64,000 nt of DNA from Paenibacillus sp. DCT19 (GTDB taxonomy: Bacteria > Bacillota > Bacilli > Paenibacillales > Paenibacillaceae), in assembly GCF_003268635.1 (NCBI RefSeq), contig NZ_CP029639.1, positions 879,501-943,500 of the forward strand, written 5' to 3'. The translations under genes and the position numbers were made by a program. The notes beneath the pieces are model-generated. The model searched no databases, was not told the origin of the DNA, and worked only from the letters and a program-made list of their open reading frames with translations. How positions within the stretch are numbered: position 1 is the first letter of the stretch; each line of letters begins with the position of its first letter. Below are positions 34,506 to 44,100 of this stretch, piece by piece.

Positions 34506-34694
34506 CAATAATGGGAGAATGTGTTTTTTTAAGTAACTATTATTTCATGGTCATCAACTCCTTACGATCAATGGTCGCTCAATGTATGCAATAAGGGACG
34601 AACATAAATACGAAGGCTGTAAAGAGGATTTTGGAAAGTTTTGTCGAATAGTTCGATATACCTACAAAACGGCATCAGGAGGGAGTCAAAAGAA

Positions 34695-35168
34695 GTGCAA
34701 AGTACTACAAGATCAACTGCCAATCAACCCAACAGGACAACGTCCGCCCAAGCCAACAGGGCCATCGAAAGCCAGGCAGGGGGAGCAGGGAGGCAATCGA
34801 ACACAGCAAATAAAGCTGTTGCATGTCGCAAATGCAAGTCACAGCAAGTCGTAGCTAACAAAAGAGGGTACAGTTTCGCAAACATGTTTAAAACATTGGG
34901 GTGGATGGGGTTATTTCCTCTCCTATTAGTGTTGATTGGTATGATTGTAGCTTTTTATGTTCAAACGAATATAAACGTCTCAAGTAGTGGAAGTAGTACT
35001 GGAGATGGACCATTTGGAGCTATAGTAGCGATCATCGGAGTTATCTGCGGGATATCCATCTTTATATCCTTACCTGTAAGTATCCTAGTCGGGTTCGCTG
35101 GAAGAAGTGAAATTGTTAACGGCTGTATGAACTGTGGCTTTAAATGGAGACCTGCTAAGAGGAAGTAA
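34695..35168 (+). CDS. Zinc-ribbon membrane protein
   Basis: This protein of about 157 residues begins with a Thr/Gln/Asn-rich disordered N-terminus. It has a CRKC pair in VACRKCKSQQVV, two transmembrane segments (about LGWMGLFPLLLVLIGMIV and GAIVAIIGVICGISIF), and a second pair in CMNCGFKWRP near the C-terminus. The two CxxC pairs may build one zinc ribbon on the cytoplasmic face. GTG 34695 has AGGAGGGAG about nine bases upstream. A TTG at 34641 is in frame but has no site. Function is unknown. A perfect terminator lies downstream at 35243. Confidence 0.65.
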   Translation: MQSTTRSTANQPNRTTSAQANRAIESQAGGAGRQSNTANKAVACRKCKSQQVVANKRGYSFANMFKTLGWMGLFPLLLVLIGMIVAFYVQTNINVSSSGSSTGDGPFGAIVAIIGVICGISIFISLPVSILVGFAGRSEIVNGCMNCGFKWRPAKRK

Positions 35169-35242
35169 ACTATTGATGGTGAGCCTCGGTCAATGTTGAG
35201 CTATAAGAGAGTTATATAATCTTACATTTACATATTCGATTC

Positions 35243-35271
35243 GACCCAAGCATCTAATGCTTGGGTCTTTT
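35243..35271 (+). terminator. Terminator of the zinc-ribbon gene
   Basis: GACCCAAGCAT and ATGCTTGGGTC form a perfect 11-bp stem with a CTA loop, followed by TTTT. Confidence 0.9.
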
Positions 35272-35436
35272 AACGATTCTATATTAATTAATTTTTTTCT
35301 AATTATGCTATCAATAATGATGTAGTGTGCTACAATTTCCTGAGATTGGGTATTATGCATTCGAAAAGCAAGTTGCTGGGCTTATCAGTCCTTGTTGAGA
35401 ACAATAGCTTTGTGTAAGTCAAAGGTGGGTTTTGTT

Positions 35437-36399
35437 ATGTCCAAAAATGATAATATGCTAACCATGCTATGGATGTTGAATTCGGGAGAGAAATGGACTG
35501 CTAAGCAAATATCGGAAAAGTTAGAGATAAGCATAAGAACCGTTTATCGGTATATTGATGCATTATGTGCCAGTGGGGTTCCGATCATATCTGACTCAGG
35601 CCATAATGGCGGGTATAGCTTACTGCACAATTTTATCAAATCTCCCCTTCTTTTTAGCATGGATGAAAAAAAGACATTGCTTCACGCTGCCCTATTTGCA
35701 AAAGAAGCCGGATATCCGTTGAGTGATGCATTAGAGAATGCAACATCCAAGTTGAAATTGTATTCGAATCAGTAGCAGGAAAGGTTACTAAGCCATCAAT
35801 TAGCCGGGTTTGAAGTGATAAACCGGAAGGGCTACCCTGCTGTTCAGCCGGTATTGCAAGAACTAGAGTATGCTGTAGGAAATGAAGAGTCTGTAGAAAT
35901 TTGTTATCGCAAAAAACATGAAGAGCAGTCTCTCAATAGGTTAATAGACCCCTATGGCGTGGTGAATTGGAACAATAAGTGGTACACCATTGCATTTTGC
36001 CACCTTCGGAATGAGATCCGAAGCTTTCGGGTAGAACGAATTCTGAACATCACACGTACGCCATTCACATTTAGTCGTCCCAATGATTTTTCAGCGCGTA
36101 CTTTTTTTATGGGAAATCTGTTGCCAGATGTAGTAGATAAATCCGGATTAATTCCTTTAATTGTTGGTGGTAGGGCAGAGACGTTGGATGATTTATGCTT
36201 ACATTGGTTTTTGGAGCATCATTTACAGGAACGAACAGCAACGCAAGCAACCTTTTTACTTGAAGAAGATTTACTGTATACACATGTTCCGTATATCATT
36301 TTTCCTTATGGGAAATCCATTCAAGTTATAGAGCCACAGAATCTCAAGAATAAACTCGTGGCGGTAGCATCAGAGTTAATGGAATATTATCAAGTTTAA
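35437..36399 (+). pseudogene. WYL-domain (YafY-type) transcriptional regulator with in-frame TAG
   Basis: From ATG 35437 the product has an N-terminal HTH (WTAKQISEKLEISIRTVYRYIDALCASGVPI) and a linker. A TAG at 35773-35775 then interrupts the frame after KLYSNQ. The same frame continues without shift to 36399 with the WYL-type domain (RLIDPYGVVNWNNKWYTIAFCHLRNEIRSFRVERI) and a C-terminal extension. A single substitution (for example GAG to TAG) explains the break. The first fragment keeps the DNA-binding part and may still bind. It precedes the DJ-1 gene and may have controlled it. Confidence 0.85.
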
Positions 36400-36438
36400 T
36401 AACTTCACTGACAGCAGTTGTCAGTGAAGTTATTTTAT
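36398..36438 (+). terminator. Terminator of the WYL regulator
   Basis: A perfect 16-bp stem (arms 36398-36413 and 36419-36434, starting AATAACTTCACTG) closes a 5-base loop and is followed by a T-rich tail. Confidence 0.85.
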
Positions 36439-36509
36439 TATAATGAGAACCACTCATTAGAGATGATTGGTTGCAGTTACCTAATAAACTTTACGAGGAG
36501 CATTTCGAA

Positions 36510-37136
36510 ATGAATAATACTGTATATCTTTATGTGTTTGATTCGATGTCCGATTGGGAGATCGGTTATTTAACCGCTGAACTGAACTCTGGGAGGTACT
36601 TCAGACAGGGGATGGCTCCAGTAAAAATAGTCACTGTTGGAATAGCAAAGACGCCAGTAACAACCATGGGCGGATTGAAAATAATACCTGAAGTTACAGT
36701 GGATGAATGCAGTATCAAAGACATAGATGCATTTATTTTACCTGGTGGAAATACATGGACAGAAGCTGTTCACGAGCCCATATTAAAAATTGCCGAGATG
36801 TGTTTAAAGGAAGGGATCGTCGTTGGAGCCATTTGCGGTGCTACCTTAGGACTTGCTCAAGCAGGATTGTTAGATTCCCGTCGGCACACAAGCAATGATT
36901 TGGCCTACCTTAAAATGATATGCCCGTCTTACACAGGCGAAGAATATTACAATATGGAATCGGCTGTCACCGATGGGAAATTGATCACTGCATCCGGAGT
37001 AGCTCCATTAGAATTTTCCGTTCATGTTTTAAAAGAGCTAGATGTATTTTCTCCAAAAACGTTGGATGCTTGGTATCGTCTTAATAAAACTCATGAAGCT
37101 ACATATTTCTATGAGTTAATGAATTCAATCCAATGA
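36510..37136 (+). CDS. DJ-1/PfpI family protein
   Basis: This 208-residue member of the class I glutamine-amidotransferase-like superfamily has VYLYVFDSMSDWEIG at the N-terminus, DAFILPGGNTW and the nucleophile elbow VGAICGATLGLA (Cys109). SAVTDGKLITASGVAPLEFS follows. Members act as deglycases, chaperones or proteases, and the substrate is not evident here. ATG 36510 has GAGGAG about nine bases upstream. It lies 110 bases after the broken WYL regulator and is probably transcribed on its own, since a terminator stands between them. Confidence 0.85.
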   Translation: MNNTVYLYVFDSMSDWEIGYLTAELNSGRYFRQGMAPVKIVTVGIAKTPVTTMGGLKIIPEVTVDECSIKDIDAFILPGGNTWTEAVHEPILKIAEMCLKEGIVVGAICGATLGLAQAGLLDSRRHTSNDLAYLKMICPSYTGEEYYNMESAVTDGKLITASGVAPLEFSVHVLKELDVFSPKTLDAWYRLNKTHEATYFYELMNSIQ

Positions 37137-37179
37137 CCGTATAGGGATATAAGCCTAAAAAATTCGTATAAGGATTATG

Positions 37180-37210
37180 AACCACGCTAACTATTGTTGG
37201 CGTGGTTTTT
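37180..37210 (+). terminator. Terminator of the DJ-1 gene
   Basis: ACCACGCTAAC pairs with GTTGGCGTGGT (one wobble) on a TATT loop, followed by TTTTT. Confidence 0.85.
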
Positions 37211-37359
37211 GCCATGAGCGTCTATCACTAAGCGATGTTTATTGATGTCTATTCTCAACCCCTCCTAGAAATTTGCAGGGTACATTCTGCTGTAATGATG
37301 ATATTATTTGGATGATCAACTTACTTATTGCGCTCTTGTAGATTGGGGTTGAGTACATA

Positions 37360-39510
37360 ATGAGAGAGAGTCTTAGAATAGGTTCTCGTACGATCTGGCT
37401 TTATATCATTGCGGCCATTGTTGCTGGCTCAGTTGGGGGTTACTTTGTTCTCTCTGCGTCGGACTCTTCTAGGTTCCAAAGTGAAAAAGGTGTTCTGGAT
37501 TTAACGCAGGTTCAGGTCAGTGCGAATCCACAAAAGTTAACAGGGGAGTGGGCGTTTTACTGGAAAGAGCTGCTGTCGCCTGAGGACATACGAGATCGTT
37601 CCGATAGGGGGAGAAATCAAAATCACTGGATCAGTATCCCGAGTTCCTGGCTAGGCTACCCATTAGAGGGTGAACGGCTGAGTGGTACAGGTTATGCAAC
37701 CTTTCGACTGGTCATCCAACTAAGCGAGCAGGATCGAAACGATAGGCTTGCTTTGCGGTTGCCTAGCATTTTTAATGCGTACAAATTATGGGTGAACGGA
37801 GAACTGTTGACAGAAGTTGGTGAGGTAGGTCAGGACAAGAGTAGCATGACACCGCATCTGGAAACGAAGCTGCTGTTTTTTCAACCTGAAAGTGACACAG
37901 TAGAACTGGTTATGCAAGTATCCAACTTTCAACATAATCGAGGTGGCATGACCAAGTATATTGAGCTGGGTGGCAGTGACGTACTAACGACCAAGACCAA
38001 TTTAAATCTGGCTAGGGATATGTTTGTCACGGCAAGTTTGTTAGTGATTGGCTTGTATAATCTACTGTTGTTCATGCTGAGACGCAAGGATAGAGCTCCG
38101 TTATATTTTGGACTGTTTACTGTACTGCTTGGCATTCGATCCTTGTTCAACGGCGAGGTTATCTTTACACAATGGCTGCCTCATTTCCCTTGGGAATTGC
38201 AGTTCAAGATGGAGTATCTGATTCTTTGCGTCAGCGGTTATATCATCACCATGTATTTTGATTGTATTTTTCCGCATTATGTATCGCGATGGTTTCGTCT
38301 GAGTACCCGGATCGCGACTGGCGCATTCTGTATCCTTGTTGTGATTACCCCTGCACTTATATATACAAAATTATTGCTGGCGATCGGTGTAATGGTTGTT
38401 CTACATATGGTTTATCTAATGGTCGGGCTGGTTCAAGTAGCTATGCGGCGTATCGAGGGAGCGCTGCTCTTCCTGCTGGTGTCGGTGATTTCTTTGGTTA
38501 CGGTTGTGAACGATTTTTTATATTTCAACGGATGGTCAGTGATTGGAAATACATCCCCGCTGGGTCTATTAATCTTCACATTTGCACAGATGATTCTGCT
38601 ATCATCGAGATTTACGAAGACAGCAACGAATGAGGAGAGAATTGCGCGTGAGTTGCAGCATGTTAACGACAAGCTAGTTGAAATGAATATGAATTTGGAA
38701 CGAACCGTGCAGGAGCGCACTCAGGCTCTTTCTGCAGCTCATGATGATCTTCGCACTTCGTATGACAAGTTGCTTCACTCCGAGCAGGGAAGAAAGAAGC
38801 TTCTTGCCTATATTACGCATGATCTACGTATGCCGTTGTCCAGTATGCTTGGGTACGTAGAAGCTGTACAGGACAGGGTCAAGCCGGAACGTAATGAACA
38901 ATATCTGAAGTATATCCGGGAGAACACGATAAGGATTAACCGCATGATCGAGGAGCTGTCTTTTTTATCTCATTTGGAGACTGGACAAGTCTCGTATCGA
39001 ATGGAGCCGGTTCAGATCATTCCTTACTTGCGTAATTTTTATGAACAATACGAGCTGGTCGTGCGTGATGCAGGATTAGATTTTATAATAGACATCGGAG
39101 ATGAAGAAGATCAACGAACTAACTTGCCTGTTGTCGAAATGGATGCAAAAAGAGTAGAGCAGGCCTTATTTAATCTAGTATCGAACGCCATGAAGTTCAC
39201 GTCCAGAGGAGGGTTGGTTCGTATTGCGCTAGCTGTGAACGAGGTGAATCATGCTCCACAGGCGATTATTAGCATACAGGATTCCGGCATTGGTATTCCT
39301 CCAGATCAGCTTGAGCAGATCTTCGAACGTAATTACAGATACGATCAGCCAGGCCTAACTAAGGAACCAGAGGGTAGTGGACTAGGGCTAGCCATTTGCA
39401 GAGAAATCATACTTGCACAAGGAGGAACGGTTCGAGCCGAGAGTGACGGTAAGATGGGAGCGACATTCTATGTAACGCTTCCTTGTATCAAGAATGAGGG
39501 AAGGGGATGA
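37360..39510 (+). CDS. 7TMR-DISM sensor histidine kinase
   Basis: This 716-residue membrane kinase has one N-terminal transmembrane segment and an extracellular 7TMR-DISMED2-like jelly-roll domain (about 45-215, GTGYATFRLVIQL, YKLWVNGELL). Seven transmembrane helices follow (about 220-420), then a coiled coil (LQHVNDKLVEMNMNLERTVQERTQAL). HisKA has YITHDLRMPLSSMLGY (His487) and the HATPase domain has NLVSNAMKF, DSGIGIP and GSGLGLAICREI. It senses an unknown extracellular ligand, probably a carbohydrate, and phosphorylates the regulator encoded 4 bases downstream. The ATG start has only a weak ribosome site. Confidence 0.9.
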   Translation: MRESLRIGSRTIWLYIIAAIVAGSVGGYFVLSASDSSRFQSEKGVLDLTQVQVSANPQKLTGEWAFYWKELLSPEDIRDRSDRGRNQNHWISIPSSWLGYPLEGERLSGTGYATFRLVIQLSEQDRNDRLALRLPSIFNAYKLWVNGELLTEVGEVGQDKSSMTPHLETKLLFFQPESDTVELVMQVSNFQHNRGGMTKYIELGGSDVLTTKTNLNLARDMFVTASLLVIGLYNLLLFMLRRKDRAPLYFGLFTVLLGIRSLFNGEVIFTQWLPHFPWELQFKMEYLILCVSGYIITMYFDCIFPHYVSRWFRLSTRIATGAFCILVVITPALIYTKLLLAIGVMVVLHMVYLMVGLVQVAMRRIEGALLFLLVSVISLVTVVNDFLYFNGWSVIGNTSPLGLLIFTFAQMILLSSRFTKTATNEERIARELQHVNDKLVEMNMNLERTVQERTQALSAAHDDLRTSYDKLLHSEQGRKKLLAYITHDLRMPLSSMLGYVEAVQDRVKPERNEQYLKYIRENTIRINRMIEELSFLSHLETGQVSYRMEPVQIIPYLRNFYEQYELVVRDAGLDFIIDIGDEEDQRTNLPVVEMDAKRVEQALFNLVSNAMKFTSRGGLVRIALAVNEVNHAPQAIISIQDSGIGIPPDQLEQIFERNYRYDQPGLTKEPEGSGLGLAICREIILAQGGTVRAESDGKMGATFYVTLPCIKNEGRG

Positions 39511-39514
39511 TAGG

Positions 39515-40243
39515 ATGAATACCTACAAAATAATGATCGTCGATGATGATCCCCATATATGCGAGATTGTTCAGGTATATTGCGATAGGGAGGGTTTTAT
39601 CTCCACCTTCAGTCATAGCGGTACGGAAGCAATGAAGCTGCTTACAACGTTTGAGCCGGATTTGATTGTGCTGGATATATTGCTGGCCAATGAGAACGGT
39701 ATTGATTGGTGCAGGAATGCACGTAACCTTACCAGTGCGCCGATCGTGTTTCTGAGCAGCCAAGAGGAAGATGAAGTGAAAATTAGCGCATTAACCTATG
39801 GTGGCGACGATTATGTGACCAAGCCGTTCAGTCCAGGAGTGCTCATGGCCAAGATCAAGGCGCACCTTCGTAGAGTGTCTTCGGGCAGAAGGGAGCAACT
39901 GCTGGAATTACCGGGTCTGACACTGGATTTCTATACACAGTCTGTCAACACCGGTGGTAAAGCTATCTTTTTATCCAAAAAAGAGTTTAGTCTACTGTCC
40001 TATATGGCACAAAACGTGAATCGAGTCGTCAGTGTCGATACATTGTTTCAAATCATCTGGGGTATGGAAAGCCTAGAGGATACAAGAACAGTCGCTGTAC
40101 ACATTAGTAATTTACGCAAAAAAATCGAGCATGACCCTGCCGACCCTGAGCGAATCATTACGGTTCGGGGAGTGGATATATGCTGGTTGCTAATAGTGCG
40201 TCATAAGCGTGAAATTAGTGATAAGGTTCGTAAAGAAAAATAG
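39515..40243 (+). CDS. OmpR-type response regulator with frameshifted C-terminus
   Basis: The receiver domain has VDDDPHICEI, phospho-acceptor Asp54 in IVLDILL, and Lys in YVTKPFSPG. The winged-helix DNA-binding domain runs from about 130 to the end (KKEFSLLSYMAQN, TRTVAVHISNLRKKIEHDP). The normal ending ITVRGVGY-x-L is disturbed. After RGV (about 40174) the frame gives DICWLLIV and a 24-residue odd tail. Adding one G to the GG there restores VGYMLVANSAS and a stop at about 40205. One G is thus missing in this sequence, altering the last recognition wing. It partners the kinase before it, with GAAGGGGATGATAGG as ribosome site. Confidence 0.85.
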   Translation: MNTYKIMIVDDDPHICEIVQVYCDREGFISTFSHSGTEAMKLLTTFEPDLIVLDILLANENGIDWCRNARNLTSAPIVFLSSQEEDEVKISALTYGGDDYVTKPFSPGVLMAKIKAHLRRVSSGRREQLLELPGLTLDFYTQSVNTGGKAIFLSKKEFSLLSYMAQNVNRVVSVDTLFQIIWGMESLEDTRTVAVHISNLRKKIEHDPADPERIITVRGVDICWLLIVRHKREISDKVRKEK

Positions 40244-40265
40244 CAAAGATGGATTTATTTGGAAA

Positions 40266-40309
40266 ATAGCGGCGTAAGGGAGGTGAATCTCTACGTCGCT
40301 ATTTTTTTA
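40266..40309 (+). terminator. Terminator of the kinase/regulator operon
   Basis: ATAGCGGCGTA pairs with TACGTCGCTAT (one wobble) across a 15-base loop, followed by seven T. Confidence 0.8.
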
Positions 40310-41150
40310 TATCTAGGACGTGTCTTATAGCTCCGAAGAGGAGGAGACTTTGGCCTAATTTTCGTTTACTATTCTCCTTTACTAGAAGGAACGAAATCCC
40401 CTCGCCACAACGATTCAACAGTTCTGCTACTTCTACGTTTCGTTGATCCATGATCGAACTTAAAGTTTTCTTTGTAATTCACTAGCGCTCCCATCTTGCA
40501 TGATAAAATACGGATGAAAAAACGACATGATTTGACTACATTGGTGACACGATTCGACAGATACGAAAGGTGGGTGAACGATTTCAATCTGTAGAGTTAG
40601 CAGCTTCTTGGAAACCATGCTGACTTGTTTAGAGGCACTCAGTTCACGCTATATTCAAGAATCTCCGTCGTTCCTCCGGTTTCAAGTAAAGAAAGAGAGA
40701 TTTCGAACCTTGAAACAGACGGGAGCTCTTCAGCCCAGATGTCTGAACAGATGTTGATGTCCCGAACGCGAGGGACGTAGCAGCTTCGACAACATCATTC
40801 TATGTGAAAGTTTTTCTTCCTCGCTTGATCTCCACACGTCGAGCAGCTCTCACTCGCAGAAAACCAGTGCTCCGATCTCGGTCACCGGTTCCGCTGCCAT
40901 TGTGCTTGATCAACATGGTTAGGAAACTCCATGAGACAGCACAGCATATAGAAAGATGCCATTTTGCGTTTTATAGCCTGCCTTCGAAATCTAGTGAATT
41001 CGAGTTAATCATGTTTGTTATTGATGAAGCCTTTGTCTAATTAAAGAGGCTAAGAGTTTATGCAAAAGCCTGCTTTTGATGACGAAGGATGTTTGGGAGC
41101 ATCTCGTCGTTTTAAATTTTGCCAGTCGTTTTTTAGTCTGATCTATACAT
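40310..41150. other. Gene-poor stretch before the S-layer protein gene
   Basis: This 840-base stretch has no convincing gene on either strand. The longest frames (72 residues minus at 40369-40587, 78 residues plus at 40804-41040) lack family motifs and good ribosome sites. Composition is mixed and the sequence looks like decayed coding DNA, possibly old element debris. I see no clear repeats. Confidence 0.5.
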
Positions 41151-41161
41151 AGAGGGGATGA

Positions 41162-44100
41162 ATGAAAGTGAAGAAAGCAATAAGACAGGGGTGGAAGGTG
41201 AGCCGACAGATCCTGATGTGGATGATGGTTATCAGCTTACTAGTGTCTGCTGTGCCCCTATTTCCGGCGCAGTCTGCAGCAGCGGCTGAACTGCCGATGC
41301 AGCAGACAACAGTAACCAAATCCAGTGGATTCCAGGATGTGAATCCGACAGACTGGTTCTATGATGCAGTCGTCCATGTGCAGGAGAAGGGCATATTTAG
41401 CGGGACAGACGCAAGCACCTTCTCGCCTAAAGGGACAATGACGCGTGCCATGTATGTGACGGCACTCGGAAGGATGGCCGGGGTAGACACAGGGGCATAT
41501 TCTACTTCTAGCTTTGCCGATGTACAGGTGGGCAGTTGGTATGCGCCGTATGTCGAGTGGGCAGTTAAGCAAGGAATTACCGACGGTACAGGCGGAGGTA
41601 AATACTCGCCAAATGCCACCGTATCTCGGGAGCAGATGGCAACGATGACGTTGCGGTATTTCGAAAGTGAACAGATTCCTTATCAGACCGAGAATGTTGT
41701 CACAACAAAACCGGGCGATCTTGCAGATGTTTCGCCTTGGGCGACTGATGCGGTCGTCATGCTGTGGCAAGCCGTGGTGTTCACTGGAGACCAAAAGGGG
41801 AACTTCAACCCTCGTGCACAAGCAACTCGTGCGGAAGCTGCGGTTCTTTTTATGCGCAACAATGCGGTTGTAGAGGCGTGGAAACAGCACAATCCAACGC
41901 CGGTGACGCCAGCACCCGAACCAACGCCGCCGGTGACACCAACACCGACGCCAGCACCAGGAACAACGCCAACAGTGACACCAACGCCGACACCTGGCGG
42001 CGGTAATAATGGTGGCGAAACGCCTGGAGATAACGGAGGTAACCCGGGCACGGGTTCCACTGCATATACGCTCACGTTTGAGAGCAACGGAGGCACGGCG
42101 ATTGCTGCGCAGACGGTACGAAAAGGCCAGGTGCTAAATAACCTGCCTGCTCCAACAAAAGAGGGATATATATTCCAAGGGTGGTTTACAGATAGCGATT
42201 TCTCGCTCATCTTTGCAGAGGGTAGTACGCTAACTGAGGATATGAAGTTGTATGCAAAGTATACGGATAGTGTGAATAATGCCGTACAAAGTACCCCTAG
42301 CTACGCCGTGCTGGATGTGGCGCCAAACTTCACCGTCACAGTGCAGGATGCGTCGAGCAGCCTGACAGTATCCGAGGTCAAAGCGGGTATGACGTTCACG
42401 GACACGGCGGATCCCGACTTTGCGGGAGTTGAGGTCACCGGCGGGAACGGAGTCTTCACCGTAGCATCTGCAGCCGAAGACGGTAAGTTCGTCGAAGGCA
42501 ACACATACCAACTGGAGTTGACGAATGACAAGCTGTCGTTCCAAGGACAAGATGAGACGACAAGCATTTACGTGTTTAGTGTTGCCAAGCAAGAGGTTAT
42601 TGATATTCCGCTTAATCCGGATATGATCTATCTTCCATTCACGGATGTCACGGATATGATATTGAATGGCGAAGCTGTTGGTTCACCATCGATTCCGGTA
42701 GTTAGCACGACAGTGGGCGGTAGCGAAAATGCGCTCGCTGAAGCGAATGCGAGCAGCGGAACGTTCGTGTATTCCGGCAACACCGTGATTCAAGTCGGCG
42801 ATACCGTCGCCATTTATCAAGGGGTTCGTCCCGATCTACGCACGTTAGAAACCACCGGCGCTGAAGACGGCGATGTGGCCTACGTCCAGATCACAGAGGT
42901 AGACGGAAGCACCTATACCTATGACCATGCAGATACCAAGCAAGTGTTGCTCAAGCCGGATGTTCTGCCGGTGAGTGTACAAGCGGATACAGATGGAGAT
43001 CCGAATAACAACTCCATCACAGTTGAGCATACCCAGATGAACTACAGCGACAGCCTGTATGAGCCGTTCGGCCTGGATGAGTTAACCACAGTCGATGTGG
43101 GCGACTTTATCGGTTTTTATGAAGGCAACTTCGCTGAAGAAGGTTCTCAAGTTGTCAGTTATGGACGTATCACTTCGATTACGCCTGTAGCAGAGATGGA
43201 TGTTATCACATATACCGATGCTACAATTGAAGATATTGAGAATGTCTTCAACATCTATCAGAAGCAAGCAATTGACGGCGAAGATCTGTTATCGGAAGAG
43301 CAGATCGCGGAGCTTGAAGAGCAGATCGAGCAGCAAGCGATCGCTAGTGGATTCGTCAATCAGGCAGCAGATTATCTATCTGATCTAGCGATGGAAACAA
43401 AGGATATCAGGGATTTGAAAGAAATCCAGCAGATCAAGGCTCAGTCTTCCCTGGCTTCGGGTAAAAGTAGCCGGGTCAGCGTGGAGAATCTGACTGTCGT
43501 TGCTTCACTCGGGACGAATCTGAAGAATATTAACGGCCGAAGTTCCGGTGTCAGCGCCACACTGCAAGTCGGCGCCGATATCGTCGTGAATATTAATGAA
43601 GACAGCGATCTGGTTATCCATATGACCAGTACATTTGTTCAAGAAATGAGCCTGGATCTCGGCATTAATGGTGATATGCAAGGGCATTGGCTGAAAAAGT
43701 GGGGGATTCCTTACTGGTACAGCATTGATGATTATGTAATTACGGCGAATCTGGATGCTTATAGCTATACCGGAATGAACATCACGGCAGAGATAGCTCT
43801 TGTTGAACACGATAAGCTAAATGATGCACTGAATGACTGGCTGGGCGAGAAGAACGCTGGCAGGTTGGGAAAGGTTCAGGACATTGCGACACAGATTAAA
43901 GCGGTAATGGCGGGTGTGCAGGATACTGCCGTAGATGCGGAATCGTTGAAGGAAAAGTATCAAGAGATGTTGGAGCAAGACACGGAGTGGGTTCCGTTAA
44001 TCAAGAAAGAACTCTTTGAAAAGAGCGTACGCGTGGCTTTAGGTATTGTGGAAGTCAAATTTGAAGCGGAGTTTGTGGTCAGCGCCCAGGTGAACCTGAC

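Noticed and set aside
40369..40587. 72-residue minus-strand frame in the gene-poor stretch
   Set aside because: It has no recognised motif and no convincing ribosome site, and the surrounding sequence looks decayed.
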